Assembly: GCA_030522415.1 (NCBI GenBank)
Contig: CM060131.1
Coordinates: 1,250,501-1,314,500 of the forward strand
Source: Channallabes apus
Taxonomy: Eukaryota; Chordata; Actinopteri; Siluriformes; Clariidae
Direction: 5' to 3'
Length of the DNA: 64,000 nucleotides
This document shows, in pieces, positions 1 to 10,487 of the stretch. The translations under genes were made by a program, and so were the position numbers. Every line of letters starts with the position of its first letter. Positions within the stretch are counted from its first letter, which is position 1. The notes under the pieces are model-generated. The model saw only the letters and a list, made by a program, of their open reading frames with translations. It was not told the DNA's origin and searched no databases.

Positions 1-204
1 CCATGCTTACGGATTATGTTGCCCAGAGGAAGCATGTAAAGGGAAAAAAGCAGTGGGCCTAAAACTGGACCCTGCGGAACGCCAAACTCCACTAGAGAAC
101 ATGCAGAATAATCACCATTTAAGTCTACAGTACATACTGATAACGATCGGTCAAATAGGATCTGAGCCAGGAGAGGGCTGTACCCTTAATTCCTACTACA
201 TTTT
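1..204 (-). pseudogene. LINE reverse transcriptase palm fragment
   Basis: On the minus strand the bases near 20-110 translate as [20 protein letters not shown], the RT motif that precedes the YADD active site. The active site itself would lie before position 1, outside the window. It is out of frame with the preceding linker because of the internal deletion near 200-240. Confidence 0.8.
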
Positions 205-1041
205 CTAATCTGTGAAGAAGAATAGCGATTTAAAAGATTTTGGAACATAACCAATGCTGAGTGAGGAATTAATTATTCTCAACAGAGGTTCTGTTATTAC
301 TGGTACTATCTGTTTAAGAAAATGTGTCGGTATAGGATCTAATATACAGGTTGATGAATTTGCAGAAGAGATGAGTGAAATTAGTTCATTCTCTTCAAGG
401 GGAGTAAAGTATTCTAGGTTCCGATCTGACATGGCTAGGTTAACATCTGTATCAATTACATTGTTCGGTTTCAAAGCCTCAATTTTATGCCTGATATTTA
501 CAATTTTATTATTAAAGAAGTTCATGAAGTCCTCACTATTGCATGATGTTGTTGTGGAGATTTCTGTAGTGGTCTTATTTCTGTTAAATTTGGCTACGGT
601 ATTAAATAAAAATCTACGATTATTTTTATTGTCTTCTATAAGAGTGGAGAGATGCGTTGATCTAGCAACACTAAGAGCTTTCCTATAGTTCAGGATGCTC
701 TCTTTCCATGCTATTTGAAATACTAACAACTTAGTTTGACGCCATTTACGCTCTAATTTCCGAGCGGTCTGTTTTAAAGTGCGCGTGTGATCGTTATACC
801 AGGGAGCGAGTTTCTTATCTCTAATAATTTTTCTTTTAGCTGGAGCTACATTATCTAAGGTACAACGAAATGTCGACTCTAAATATTCAGTCGCCTGATC
901 GAGTTCTGTGGGGTCAGACGGTGCCCTAATCGAAGTTGATAACTCTGGGAGATTACTGATAAAACTCTGTGTGGTAGTTGATGTGAATGTACGTTTAATA
1001 CGGTAGAGCGGTGCTGTGCGTACGTTATCACTGTGACACAC
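205..1041 (-). pseudogene. LINE ORF2 linker and start of reverse transcriptase
   Basis: This 278-residue frame follows the endonuclease frame after a small deletion. It contains the linker typical of these LINEs (KLAPWYNDHTRTLKQTARKLERKWR), then FFNNKIVNIR and SCILDPIPTHFLKQ, the block just before RT motif 1 in L2-like elements. It ends in a frameshift at the internal RT deletion. Composition and spacing agree with one broken ORF2 rather than a host gene. Confidence 0.8.
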
Positions 1042-1103
1042 TTGAATGGAGACAACATAGTGATCTGAGATAATTTCAGACAGTGGAATTGTGAATACAT
1101 TTC

Positions 1104-1778
1104 TTATAATTCTGCTTTATGAGTGGGTCCTACTACACACTGATTTACGCCTACGGAGTCCAGTATGGATATAAATGCTGTTCTCAGAGGGTCTTCTGGA
1201 TTCTCAAAATGAATGTTAAAATCTCCAGCAATTAACACTTTGTCTACAGAAACGACTAGGTTTGAGATGAAATCTGTAAATTCACTAAGAAATTCAGAAT
1301 ACGGCCCTGGAGGTCTGTAAATTATAATTAGTGGAATCGACTGAGCTGATTTAATATACTTAAATACACTTATGTTACTATAAAGAATTTCAAATGAGTT
1401 AAATTTGTGTCGGTGTTTTTGTACGATAGACAGATTATCATTATGAATAACTGCGACGCCTCCTCCTCTACCAGTTAACCGAGGCTGGTGTATGTAGCTG
1501 TATCCAGGAGGACTAGCTTCATTTAGAGCTACATACTCGTCCTGTTTAAGCCATGTTTCAGTTAAACAGAGTATATCAAACGCCTGATCTGTGATAATTT
1601 CATTAACAATAACCGCTTTTGATGCGAGAGATCTAATATTTAACAATCCTCGCTTCAGATCAGAGGTGCCGGCTGCGCATTCAGTATGATCGGAGTTTGT
1701 GGACTTTATGTTAATTAGATTATTGAAACAGACTTTCTGAGTCTTCCTACATTTTTGCTTAGATCGGGGAACAGACAC
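1104..1778 (-). pseudogene. LINE ORF2 endonuclease domain (exonuclease-endonuclease-phosphatase fold)
   Basis: The 224-residue frame starts with a basic stretch (VPRSKQKCRKTQK). It then shows LNIRSLASKA, LCLTETWL, GRGGGVAVIH, IIIYRPPGPYSEFL and LIAGDFNIHFE, which are the conserved blocks of LINE apurinic-like endonucleases, including the catalytic E of TETW and the GDFN motif. It breaks off after GPTHKA, where a segment normally leading to the SDHY block is lost. SDHYVV can be read in another frame near 1050. The gene is a non-functional LINE copy. Confidence 0.85.
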
Positions 1779-1874
1779 AGTCTCAATATGGTGAAGCCTG
1801 AGTGACGACTCTATGCAGCTAGCATACGGTTGGTTTAGCCTGTCTGTCTGCTCCCTGGCCTGGGCTCTGGATTG

Positions 1875-2342
1875 TCACCGATTAACTAGACCTCTACTGA
1901 GACTATGAGCTATACTACAGGAAATGAGAGCAGCACCTTCCCGAGTGGGATGGACACCGTCCCGCCCTAACAGGCCAGCTTTGCCCTCAAAGGTCTTCCA
2001 ATTATCTATAAAGCCCACATTATTTTTGGAGCACCACCTGGACATCCAGCGGTTCAGCGACCATAACCTGCTGTAAGCTATGTCGCCACGTCTCATTGGG
2101 ATGGGACCAGAGCATATTACTTCATCGGACATCGCCTTCGCTAATTTAAACACCTCTGTAAAGTTACACTTACTAACCTCTGACTGACGAAGGCGTATAT
2201 CATTAGCTCCAGCATGTACCACTATCTTAGAGAACCTGTGCTGTCCTAGAGCCCTAAGATTACCTGCTATGTCCGGTGCTCTGGCTCCCGGGATACACCT
2301 AACCACTGCCGCTGGCGCCCCTAAAGGTCTAGCTAATGTCAC
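1875..2342 (-). pseudogene. LINE ORF1 fragment with SGNH esterase-like domain
   Basis: The frame gives 155 residues containing VVHAGANDIRLRQ, resembling the GxND block of SGNH hydrolases, and DGVHPTREGAALIS, resembling the terminal D-x-x-H catalytic block. Esterase-like domains of this type occur in ORF1 of many CR1/L2 LINEs. The frame remains open a little upstream (to about 2395, peptide LIYIDSILRHV), so the printed ATG may not be the true start and the N-terminal part is missing. It ends about 100 bases before the ORF2 frame. A retrotransposon accessory protein is inferred, not a host esterase. Confidence 0.75.
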
Positions 2343-2400
2343 GTGCCTCAGTATAGAGTCTATGTATATGAGTCTAGTATTATGAATTAAGTCAAATAGG

Positions 2401-2839
2401 ATTTAATTGTAAATTCAACCATGTACAGTTCAGTACACAGTAAAACTGAACAATGTTCTTCAAGGACTGAGCACAATACAAAAAAAGACAAAAAATACAA
2501 CATAAAATGCACTTGTGCAAATGTGAAAACAGACAACAAACATGACACAATACAATAGACTGTGACAAAGTCGCGCCAACCAGTACACAGAGCTGAATTG
2601 AGGAAGTGCAAAGAAATTGTCAATGAAATAGTAAATGCTGCAAATTATACATAGTGGATAACTCTGGTGTTTTATATATTTATAGTATTTGATATGTTGA
2701 TCATTTGCAATTAATTATTTTGTTGATTAGTTACTTATAATATAATATAAAGAATTATTAAAATAATTAAAAGAAATTATTCGATTATACCACATGGTGG
2801 CAGCAAGAATCCTTTTTTTTTTTTGTTTGTTTTTTTTAA
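2401..2839. other. AT-rich spacer, no gene seen
   Basis: This stretch holds low-complexity AT-rich DNA and a T-rich run at about 2812-2837. It may include the residual 5' leader of the LINE. No coding frame with recognisable similarity was found. Confidence 0.5.
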
Positions 2840-3000
2840 AGTTAGGGCGGAGTTAGACGTTTAGACCCGCCCCGACATGCTCGAAGTCTTGCACGGCTGC
2901 TGCCAGGACTACTAGTCACACTACTGACACCATCTCAACCGCGCCAAGTGATGACTCTTGTAAATAATAATATAAAGCCGTAAAGTTCATTACCGAGAAC
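2840..3000 (+). promoter_or_regulatory. Proposed ppp1r15b promoter
   Basis: The block is locally GC-richer than its AT-rich flanks. It has GC-box-like sites (GGGCGG at 2845-2850 and CCGCCCC near 2868) and a TATA-like TATAAAG at 2971-2977. A start about 30 bases downstream would place the transcript start near 3000, ahead of the upstream ORFs and the proposed first coding exon. The role is inferred from position and motifs only. Confidence 0.45.
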
Positions 3001-3090
3001 ACTTTAAAATCATGGCGTCATATATTTATGATCGGACGTATTCATAATACGTATTACGTTTTTTTTTCTTCTTCTTCTTCTCCCGCGAAG

Positions 3091-3171
3091 ATGTGCTTTT
3101 TGAAGATTCAAAGACAAACGCCAAGGTTATGTGAGGAAAACATCGCCAGGAAGGATTTTCAGAACACCTGA
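3091..3171 (+). promoter_or_regulatory. Upstream ORF in the ppp1r15b leader
   Basis: An ATG at 3091 (A at -3) opens a 26-codon frame ending in TGA at 3169-3171, 23 bases before the proposed main ATG. Inside it, in another frame, lies a minimal start-stop ORF, ATGTGA, at 3129-3134. PPP1R15A and PPP1R15B mRNAs are known to use upstream ORFs to gain translation when eIF2alpha is phosphorylated, so this arrangement fits the family. Whether these bases are transcribed cannot be seen here. Confidence 0.5.
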
Positions 3172-3194
3172 CCGTTTCTCACTACGTGAAGAAG

Positions 3195-3351
3195 ATGGAA
3201 AGCGTGTTTGAAAAATCGAAAGAGCAAAGCGCGATGCAGCGCTTCAGCCACAGCGGCATGGCGCTCTTACCGTGGACCAGACACATGCTAACGGTTCTGT
3301 GGGAAAACGTACGCTTAATGCTTCAAGTCATCTTTTGCAGCGTTATGGCAG
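3195..3351 (+). CDS. ppp1r15b: ppp1r15b-like, proposed first coding exon
   Basis: The ATG at 3195 (A at -3, G at +4) opens 52 codons plus one base before a good donor, CAG|GTAGGC, at 3351/3352. The peptide contains a hydrophobic, amphipathic-looking stretch (residues 22-52, LPWTRHMLTVLWENVRLMLQ onward). This resembles the membrane-associating N-terminal helix by which PPP1R15 proteins attach to the ER. The phase-1 end matches an acceptor at 42116/42117 and gives an uninterrupted join to the large exon. I chose 3195 over the in-frame GTG at 3186 because it is the first ATG in a good context. The link to the distant exon is inference. The main doubt is the 38.8-kb intron, and a shorter unrelated transcript is the alternative. 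Confidence 0.55.
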
Positions 3352-3964
3352 GTAGGCATCTTTCAAAACTTTAAATACTTCATATGAAGTGAAATATAGA
3401 CAGGCATAAAGAAGTACAGAGATAGATGAGCCGATAGAAATGCTGCTGTATTCTGTGTTGACTGTCGCTTTCTTGTTTACTTCACAAGAACCAGTTTAAT
3501 CGTATTTTAAATTATTATTATATAATTAAAAATCGAAGAGTATACATACAGCCGCAGGAAATAAGTAATGTTCGCTTGTGTAAATAAATATCTATAAATC
3601 TGGTAACTCATCTGACCAATATCTGATGAATCTATCTAAAAACATTAAAAATAATAATCTAAAAAACAGGATTATTTTAAGTCTTCATTCACCCCTCATT
3701 TCTTCATATTTTGCTTCCAAAGAGTCAGCCTTTGTATTATTGAAGAATAAGTTTCTTGGCTGTCATTTTCAGTCCAGTCTCTGTACTTAACCATTTTAAG
3801 AAGAAGGTTTTGTGTTTTTGTACCAATAATTTGATTCCCAAGGAAGTTTTAGTATACATCATGGCACATCATGGCATGGTGTACAGTGTGTTCTTGAAAA
3901 ATCTGTGGAAACCGGACCAAAGGAAGTGGAGACCAAAGGGAGAAGTGACAGGAAAAAATACCAT

Positions 3965-4058
3965 CCGACGAACAGTATCTTAAAAAATAGGAAGCAATCC
4001 ACAAAAGACCTGGCAGAAGGTGTGTCAGGACCTAAGAGATGAATTTGGTCCTACAGTT
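3965..4058 (+). mobile_element. Tc1/mariner relic, left part
   Basis: The bases around 3990-4058 (agacctggcagaag, gacctaagagatgaatttgg) correspond to the helix-turn-helix region of a common fish Tc1 transposase. The sequence stops at a hAT MITE and resumes at 5104, so the hAT element jumped into an already present Tc1 copy. Confidence 0.6.
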
Positions 4059-5095
4059 TAGGGCTGCATAATATTAGGAAGATATGCGATATTGTTGTTG
4101 AATATTGCAATAATGATATTTCTTGCGATATAACATTTCCCTAGAGAAATGCATTTTATTATTATTATTATTATTATTAGTATTGCCTTTTTTATTTATT
4201 TATGTAATGTAATGATACTAAAATAAACAGGTAATAGATATTCGTCTGATGTAATTAAATCTAATTCAGGCTAAAAAGAAACTATATGTCAAGGAAGTTG
4301 CAAATATTTAGACTTCAAAACACTATGAATGACTTAAACCCCTCAGCAGATATTCTGACTTCTGGTTTGCTGTTACTATAAACCTGCCAACACAATATGA
4401 ATTACTTTCAAACATTACTTTTTATTTACGTGTAACCGTACACTCATCAATAGTGTCTTACAACAAGAGCATCTTTTAAACAAAATATTCTCTTTGGTTT
4501 GCCTGTTTTTTATTTTTAAATAAAAATAACTTAAACAAAAATGAAATAAAAAAATACTATTTGTCTCACACACACACACACACACACACACACTCGCTCC
4601 GCGACCGGCACTAGGACCCGGAAGTAATGAGGTCGCGAACCAGGAAGTATAAGAGGAGTAAAACCACCACATGCTTAGTCACTGAGTTCACGCATGTCGG
4701 TTCAGATTGTTTACTTTCTGATTCGAGTGTGTGTTTATAGGACGCGGGTTAAATTTGTGTTTTTCCCTTGCTCCCCTTCTGTGAGAGTCTTTAAACTATT
4801 CACGTGGTTATCCTGCCTACTCGCTTGCTTCCGCGTTTGGGTTTACCATCCACGCAACAAAGGGCTAACGGCTAATCGCTAAGTCTTCTGATCACCCCGG
4901 GTTAGTTCGTGACAGAATGAAGTATAAAGATAAGATATAAGCGGGTATAAACATAGTAAGGGCCCATCTAATTGGTCAAATTTGGACACACAAATGCTTG
5001 GCACATAAATTATTTATCACAACTCTTTGTGATATGGTTATCGCGCATGCCATTATCACGATAACAATATTTTTTCGATATATCGTGCAGCCCTA
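4059..5095. mobile_element. hAT-type MITE, TIR TAGGGCTGCA
   Basis: The ends are TAGGGCTGCATAATA and the inverted CGTGCAGCCCTA. The flanking octamers CTACAGTT (4051-4058) and CTTCAGTT (5096-5103) differ at one base, as expected of an old 8-bp hAT target duplication. A second, shorter copy lies at 51320-52085. This copy carries an extra block (about 4565-4860) with a CA repeat. It has no transposase and is non-autonomous. Confidence 0.85.
4565..4594. repeat. (CA)n microsatellite
   Basis: A run of about 14 CA units lies inside the hAT MITE. Confidence 0.9.
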
Positions 5096-5103
5096 CTTCA
5101 GTT

Positions 5104-5215
5104 CATCCATCCTTTTGCAAAAGCCTCATCAGAAATGGTCTCAGTGGCAGGGTGGACAAAAAGCCATTCTTGAGGAAGGGAAACAGTACTCCTAATTACA
5201 CAAGAACCTTTGATT
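5104..5215 (+). mobile_element. Tc1/mariner relic, right part
   Basis: The sequence resumes the Tc1 coding relic after the hAT insertion. In frame it reads LIRNGLSGRVDKKPFLRKGN with small breaks, the linker between the DNA-binding and catalytic parts of a Tc1 transposase. The catalytic domain is absent. Confidence 0.7.
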
Positions 5216-5788
5216 TCTTTCTTTATTTCTCTCAATTATTCTTTGCACTTACCCTAAAGCACTTATCCCAGCATTTCACTAGTGCTTGGATACCTTCAAG
5301 GCGGAAAGTTTTATCAGTACAACGGAGAAATGATCAGACTGCCTTATCACGACTGAAACTTGACCTACCAGAAACTCTTTAATGGCCCAAACATGTGGAA
5401 ATGGCTTAGAGTGAGAACTATATGACAGATGTTGCAAGAACTCGTAATGTGATTCGTAAATGATTTTTGCAATGTTGGCAACAATTCCTCGGTTTATTTT
5501 TAAGGATCAGGCATTCTACTCGCTGAATATTCAATGGCTTCAGTTGGCTCAGAGCAACTTCAAGTTTCCAGTCATAGATGCACAGCCTTCTTTAAATATT
5601 TGTAGAATTAGATTTTTTTTTGTTTGATTATGGCTGAGTCTCATCACCATACTTTGATTGAAGTCTTCTGTCAAAAGATTTTACACTGTTACTCACAAGA
5701 AATTTTATCACAAGATCCATGTGACTGGAAGTCTTGAAGCACCTTGTGTCTTGAAGCAAGTCTTGAAGGAAGTCTTGAAGCACAATAC
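5216..5788. other. Unassigned; shares fragments with 61605-61735
   Basis: Short blocks here ('actagtgcttggatacc', 'gatcagactgcct', 'tctcatcaccatact') recur in the same order at about 61605-61700, so this is probably an old dispersed repeat. No gene is recognised. Confidence 0.4.
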
Positions 5789-6524
5789 TAGGGCTGTAGC
5801 TATTGAATATTTTAGTAATCAAGTATTCTAGCAAAAATTTAATTGATTAATCGAGTAATCAGATAAAATTTACTTTTGCTTACTTAAACAGCAATGTAAA
5901 TATATAAAAGAAACAAAGATTAATTGGTTTTCTTTTTAGAAAAATCTACTTTTATTTTTTAAATGCATACAGCATTTTATTTTGTCATTACTCACAATAC
6001 AAGGAATAGCTTAAAGTTGACTGAGATGAATTAAGTGCATTACAGTGCCATACATTCTTATTTTAAAGCCTTTTCTCAGATGCAAAAACAAAAAAAAGGC
6101 ATTTCAAACAATTAAGTATCCAAAAAACTAAGGCACACATTAAAATAAATAACTATACAAAAACACTAAGTTGTACAACTTAACTTTCAGGGCTCAAAGT
6201 TTCTAAATTTACAGCTCAGGCATAACATAAGCCTTTACCGACAATTTCTGTCATTTTCTCTTGCTAGTTTCTTCATCTCTTGGCTCGCTGATATATTTAT
6301 CGCTTCCTTCCATTTTGCAGCCCACAACAGAACGCTCCCTAAAATCAATACACAGCTAACTGTTTGCATCTCCTTCTGCTTTGTGGGTGACGTAAGCGCT
6401 TCTTCTTCGTCTGTGTTTACTGGCGGCTTGCATCCGGAAGCACGCTGTGTCACATCAAATAAATAATTGCGCAAAAACATAACGCAAGCTTTTAAAATTA
6501 ATTAAAAGAATCGTATCAGCCCTA
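5789..6524. mobile_element. hAT-type non-autonomous element, TIR TAGGGCTG
   Basis: The element starts TAGGGCTGTAGCTATTGAA and ends ATCAGCCCTA. The flanking octamers CACAATAC (5781-5788) and TACAATAC (6525-6532) match at seven of eight positions. Internal AT-rich sequence has motifs typical of fish hAT repeats ('attgattaatcgagtaatc'). No transposase is readable. Confidence 0.8.
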
Positions 6525-6796
6525 TACAATACCAATTAAAAGTTTGGACACTGGCTGGATTTTTTGTATGAAAAAACACATTAGGCATTTAAATAACAAT
6601 CTTATGTTTATTTTCTATACATTCTATACAATACTTAAGATTTGAAAATTAATTAAATATATATATATATTTTTTAAATAAAATAAATGTATATATATGA
6701 TATATATTAGTTAATTAAGTAACTACAATCGCAACAGACAGTTATGATTTTAAGACATGAAATTCGACTGTTCATGAATACAGAATACCTCTTGTC
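6525..6796. other. AT-rich spacer with Tc1-like end fragment
   Basis: The words 'caattaaaagtttggacac' near 6532-6552 resemble the terminal repeat of a Tc1 family also seen at 22566-22586. The remainder is AT-rich with a TA run near 6659-6671. Confidence 0.4.
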
Positions 6797-7566
6797 CACT
6801 GTTTGCAAGATATTAAAACCTGGATGACCACCAATCTTCTCAAACTAAACAGCAGCAAAACGGAGCTCATGGTGGTGGCACAGGCATCACTGCTTAGGAA
6901 GGTTGGGGACCTCCACCTGGATGTAGATGGCTGTTCCATCACTCCATCCCCTGAAGTTTGCAATCTGGGCATCATCCTGGATCCTACTCTATCATTTCAG
7001 TCTCATATCAAAAGAATTACCAAATCTGCCTTCTATCACCTAATGAACATCTCCAGACTCAGGCCCTCACTCTCTGTTTCAGTAACAGAGACCCTCATCC
7101 ACCCTTTCATCTCCTCCTGTCTAGACTATTGCAATGCTATCTTGTCAGGTCTGCCAAACAAAGTCCTGGATAGACTGCAATATGTCCAGAATGATGCTGC
7201 AAGGGTTCTAACAGGCACTAGGCCCTGGCACCACATCACTCCCATTCTCAAACAGCTTCACTGGCTCCCCATCAAATCCCGCATCAGTTATAAAGTCCTC
7301 CTCCTGATCTACAAATCTCTCCATGGACTGGCTCCCCACTACCTTACTGATCTCCTTCACCCCTACACCCCTCTGAGGTCCCTGCGGTCCTCTTCTAAGG
7401 GCCAGCTGATCGTCCCCCGCAGCAGACTCAAAACCTTTGGTGACAGAGCCTTTAATGTAGCTGCCCCCAATCTCTGGAACAAGCTACCCCCTCATGTCCA
7501 GTGTGCCCCCTCACTACCCCTGTTCAAAAAGTACCTCAAAACACATCTCTTCACTTGTAAATGCAA
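6797..7566 (+). pseudogene. L2-like LINE reverse transcriptase, 5'-truncated C-terminal part
   Basis: The frame from 6803 encodes the end of an RT and its C-terminal region: IKTWMTTNLLKLNSSKTELM, LGIILDPTLSFQSHI, CLDYCNAILSGLPNKVLDRL, ARVLTGTRPWHHITPIL, LHWLPIKSRISYKVLL and LWNKLPPHV. These are the hallmark blocks of L2-type fish LINEs. The YADD palm lies upstream and is missing, so this is a typical 5'-truncated, dead copy. The apparent ORF runs on into CA-rich sequence after about 7560, which is not part of the protein. Confidence 0.9.
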
Positions 7567-7639
7567 GTGTGTGTGTGTGTGTGAAGGAGCACGGTCTCAA
7601 ATTACACGCGCGCGCACACATACACCTGATACAGAGAGG

Positions 7640-8035
7640 GAGAGAAAAAATTAATCTTTACTCTCTAATAAGACTTGCTTTTCCTTTATATGTGCGCACA
7701 CACGTGTGTTATAAGACACAGTACACGCACGCTTACAAACACAAAATAAAATATGTTTTACACACACACAGTGGTCACAGTCTTATAGTAAACAGTACAT
7801 GCGTGCACGGATGTTGATTATACCAGTATGAGACGAGCACTAAGACCCAGCAGGGGAGATGATTACCCACAATTCCGCAGCTCGACAGAGAGAAAAAATG
7901 TTGCCTCGGTTGTGATCACGTGATGCTTCGGCGTCAAAACAAGAAGCGCATGCGTGATACATGATACTCGGTACTCATAAACCAAGATTTGCTCGTTTTT
8001 CAAGTAAAAATTTATTAAAAATCTTTGCTCATCTG
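7640..8035 (-). mobile_element. Dispersed repeat, CAGTGRAACCTYGG family, copy 1
   Basis: This is an inverted copy of the sequence at 12817-13230: 'catgatactcggtactc', 'gaagcgcatgcgtgatac' and 'agacccagcaggggagatga' all recur in reverse complement. The terminal CAGTG sequence is missing or diverged in this copy. The CAGTG end and TA flank of the other copies suggest a Tc1/mariner-superfamily (pogo/Tigger-like) MITE, but the superfamily is inferred. Confidence 0.7.
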
Positions 8036-8089
8036 TAATTCTTGTAAGAACACTATTGTCAAGTGCATTTGCAAAACCCCATCAAGTAC

Positions 8090-8235
8090 CATGATAAAAC
8101 CGGCTTTTATACAGACAATCTCAGGAACGCGAGACCAACACGTAATTCTGCTGCATAGGAGAAGTTTATTTAAAGTTACCAGCCTAAGACATCACCTATT
8201 TACAGCACCTCAAATTAGAGCCGTTATGCTTTTTT
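8090..8235 (+). pseudogene. Tc1 transposase N-terminal fragment
   Basis: The frame shows LFKVTSLRHHLFTAPQIRA, which resembles the start of the second helix-turn-helix in fish Tc1 transposases. It is a short relic ending at the terminal repeat of the next element. Confidence 0.5.
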
Positions 8236-9531
8236 ACAGATCTGGCCATTAAGAATGCACGTTTTGAGAAAAGGGATGCCTCGACTTGCCGCAGCTGCGT
8301 GCGACTAGCTGTGAAAATGCCCTTTATTACCTGTAGGGGGCAGTCGTGTTTCAATCTGAAGTATTGTGTGTCTACTGAAGCCGAAAATGTGTTAATCTCT
8401 CTTAGGCGCCCATTGACAGCAAGCGACAGAACTCATAAACGTGTCGAGCTCAAACTGTAAATACTGATATGTATTTATTCTTCAGTTTCTTGTCTTCTTC
8501 AGTGATGATGATACTTCTTTGCCTGCGCTTTCTCCATTCAGTATTATTATTATTAGTAGTAGGAGTAGTGCTGCGAATTTATTATTGTTATTATTCTTAT
8601 TATTATTGTAACGCACCCGTGCGTGTGAAAAAAGACGAAGTACAACAAAGAATACAAAAATGCATTATATGTTAGCCTAAAACAATATTGTTTTATTGTG
8701 TTTATGTGCTTTAAATATACACTAAACAATAAACACTGCCTTTTGCAAAGTGAAAGTGAGTTACACGTGCAGCTTTTTGATCAAAAGGTTGATAAGTAAG
8801 TAAGCCAATAAAAGATAAATGAATAAATTGCTTTAAATGGTACTTCAGAGTAGTAAAAGTACCCTAGCATGAGTTTGATAAATTCACACCTATCGTAAAT
8901 GAAAGGTGAGAAGAGATTCCGCAGAATCTTCTGACAGAATGGTTGCTCTGAGGGACTATACTCGACAAGAATATAGAGAATAAGAATCATATTTATCATG
9001 AGATAATTAATTAAATAATAAAATTATATCAATTAAGGACTTTATCTAAAAGCCTCCCACGTTTCTCTTATTATTATTAATTTATTCATTAAATATTTAA
9101 TTTCAAGTTATATTAAAAATACGTGCCTACTATTATTTTCTGTTCAAATTTAAAGATGCCCGCACGTGTGTGTGCAAAAAGACGAAGTACAACAAAGAAT
9201 ACAAAAGTGTTTAATCTTTAATAAAGTTAGCCTAATACAATATTGTTTCCAATGCTCAAGCGCCCCGAGGTGAACAGTCACAGAACCCCAGTCCCTCTAA
9301 CCTTTCATTCACGATAGGTGTGAGGTTATCAAACCGGTTTCGCTGATGGGGGAATTCACAGAATTCAGGGGTTTAAAACTAATTAACAAGATCGAGCTAC
9401 ATGAAAGGCGAGAAGTGGGATTACAGTATCTGAGCATGCTGTCGCGTTGTATATACACTGTAAATGTAATAAGTTGACTTTACTTAGAAAAAGTGAGGAA
9501 ACCGATTCCCTTAAAATTTCCAAGTAAAGTA

Positions 9532-10265
9532 GGCTACGTTTACACTGCCAGGTAAATGTGACCCAATTCCGATTTTTTGCTCATATGTGACACATATCGG
9601 ATATGTTCTATGTCCGTGTAAACAGGAAAAAAAACGCATGCATTCCGATATTTCGAGATCGGTTTCAGGCCTCCTTCATATGTGGAAATAAATCGGATAT
9701 AAATCAGATATGTGCTAATGTGATTGTCGTGTAAACAGACAGATCGGATTTCCTGAGGCATTGTGTTCTGTACGTCATTAAAACTGCGACTTCTTCGCGG
9801 TTTAATGACGTAATGTTATTCTCCGGTGGAAGCGCGTGATGAATTAAAATACATCGCAGGTGACATGGAAAAGGAAAAGAACGACGCGCCCCCCCCACAC
9901 ACACACGCCTTGTGTTAATGCTTATTTGGGCTAAATAACATTAAATCAGGATTTGTGAATGAAGCATATGTGCAGGCTGCAATTATGCCGTTTTTTTCCC
10001 TCCTCCTCCGTTTTTAAAGCATGGTGCGCGAACTTTGCATATATAGCAGAGATAGCGTTGAGCATATTTCACCTTCATCTTTCTTGGCTAGTGTGTAGCA
10101 CAAGAACCTCCCTTTAAGTATGCGCGATGTTTCAGATGGTATGGCAAGTGTAAACACGTGAATCGGATATGAGTCATAGTTAAAAGAACGTGTAAACAGT
10201 CAAAAAAATCAGATATAGGCAACAAATCGGAATTAAGCATCGAGACCTGCAGTGTAAACGTAGCC
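9532..10265. mobile_element. MITE with perfect 17-bp TIR GGCTACGTTTACACTGC
   Basis: GGCTACGTTTACACTGC at 9532-9548 is exactly inverted at 10249-10265. The trinucleotide GTA flanks both sides, a possible 3-bp target duplication as in PIF/Harbinger-like elements. The interior is rich in 'cggatat' and 'gtgtaaac' words and has no transposase. Confidence 0.8.
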
Positions 10266-10487
10266 GTAGAGTATTAATGGTTAGTTGGCATAACGTAACA
10301 CAATTTGTAGAGACAACTTGTTAATCAAGTATACTTAAGTACTGTTGACTTAAAATGATTATTTGAGTTAATTTTCTATTAGTGCTCACATTACTAGGAA
10401 AATATTAGGAAACCGATTGCCTTAGAAAAACCAAGTAAACATTACTCCAATAACTTAAGTGCATCAATTGTTTATTACATTGTGGCA

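Larger units (their letters stand above)
1..2400 (-). mobile_element. L2/CR1-like LINE, internally deleted, 3' part beyond window
   Basis: Reading on the minus strand there is an ORF1 with an SGNH/GDSL-esterase-like block, then an apurinic-type endonuclease, a linker and reverse transcriptase pieces, in the order expected of a Jockey-superfamily (L2/CR1-like) non-LTR element. The RT is internally deleted: near 240 the linker peptide YVPKSFK runs directly into the frame [18 protein letters not shown], so the first RT motifs are missing. The element leaves the window at position 1. Its 5' limit is unclear and lies near 2400-2640. It sits just upstream of the proposed ppp1r15b promoter. Confidence 0.85.

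Noticed and set aside
205..2342. Host esterase or endonuclease gene
   Set aside because: Order, truncation and RT blocks show that these frames belong to one LINE.
3756..3983. 75-codon plus-strand frame just after proposed exon 1
   Set aside because: It runs into the Tc1 relic starting near 3965. The earlier part has no similarity that I recognise, so it is not a host exon.
6235..6480. 81-codon minus-strand frame inside the hAT element
   Set aside because: It lies wholly within a non-autonomous element and does not resemble a hAT transposase domain.
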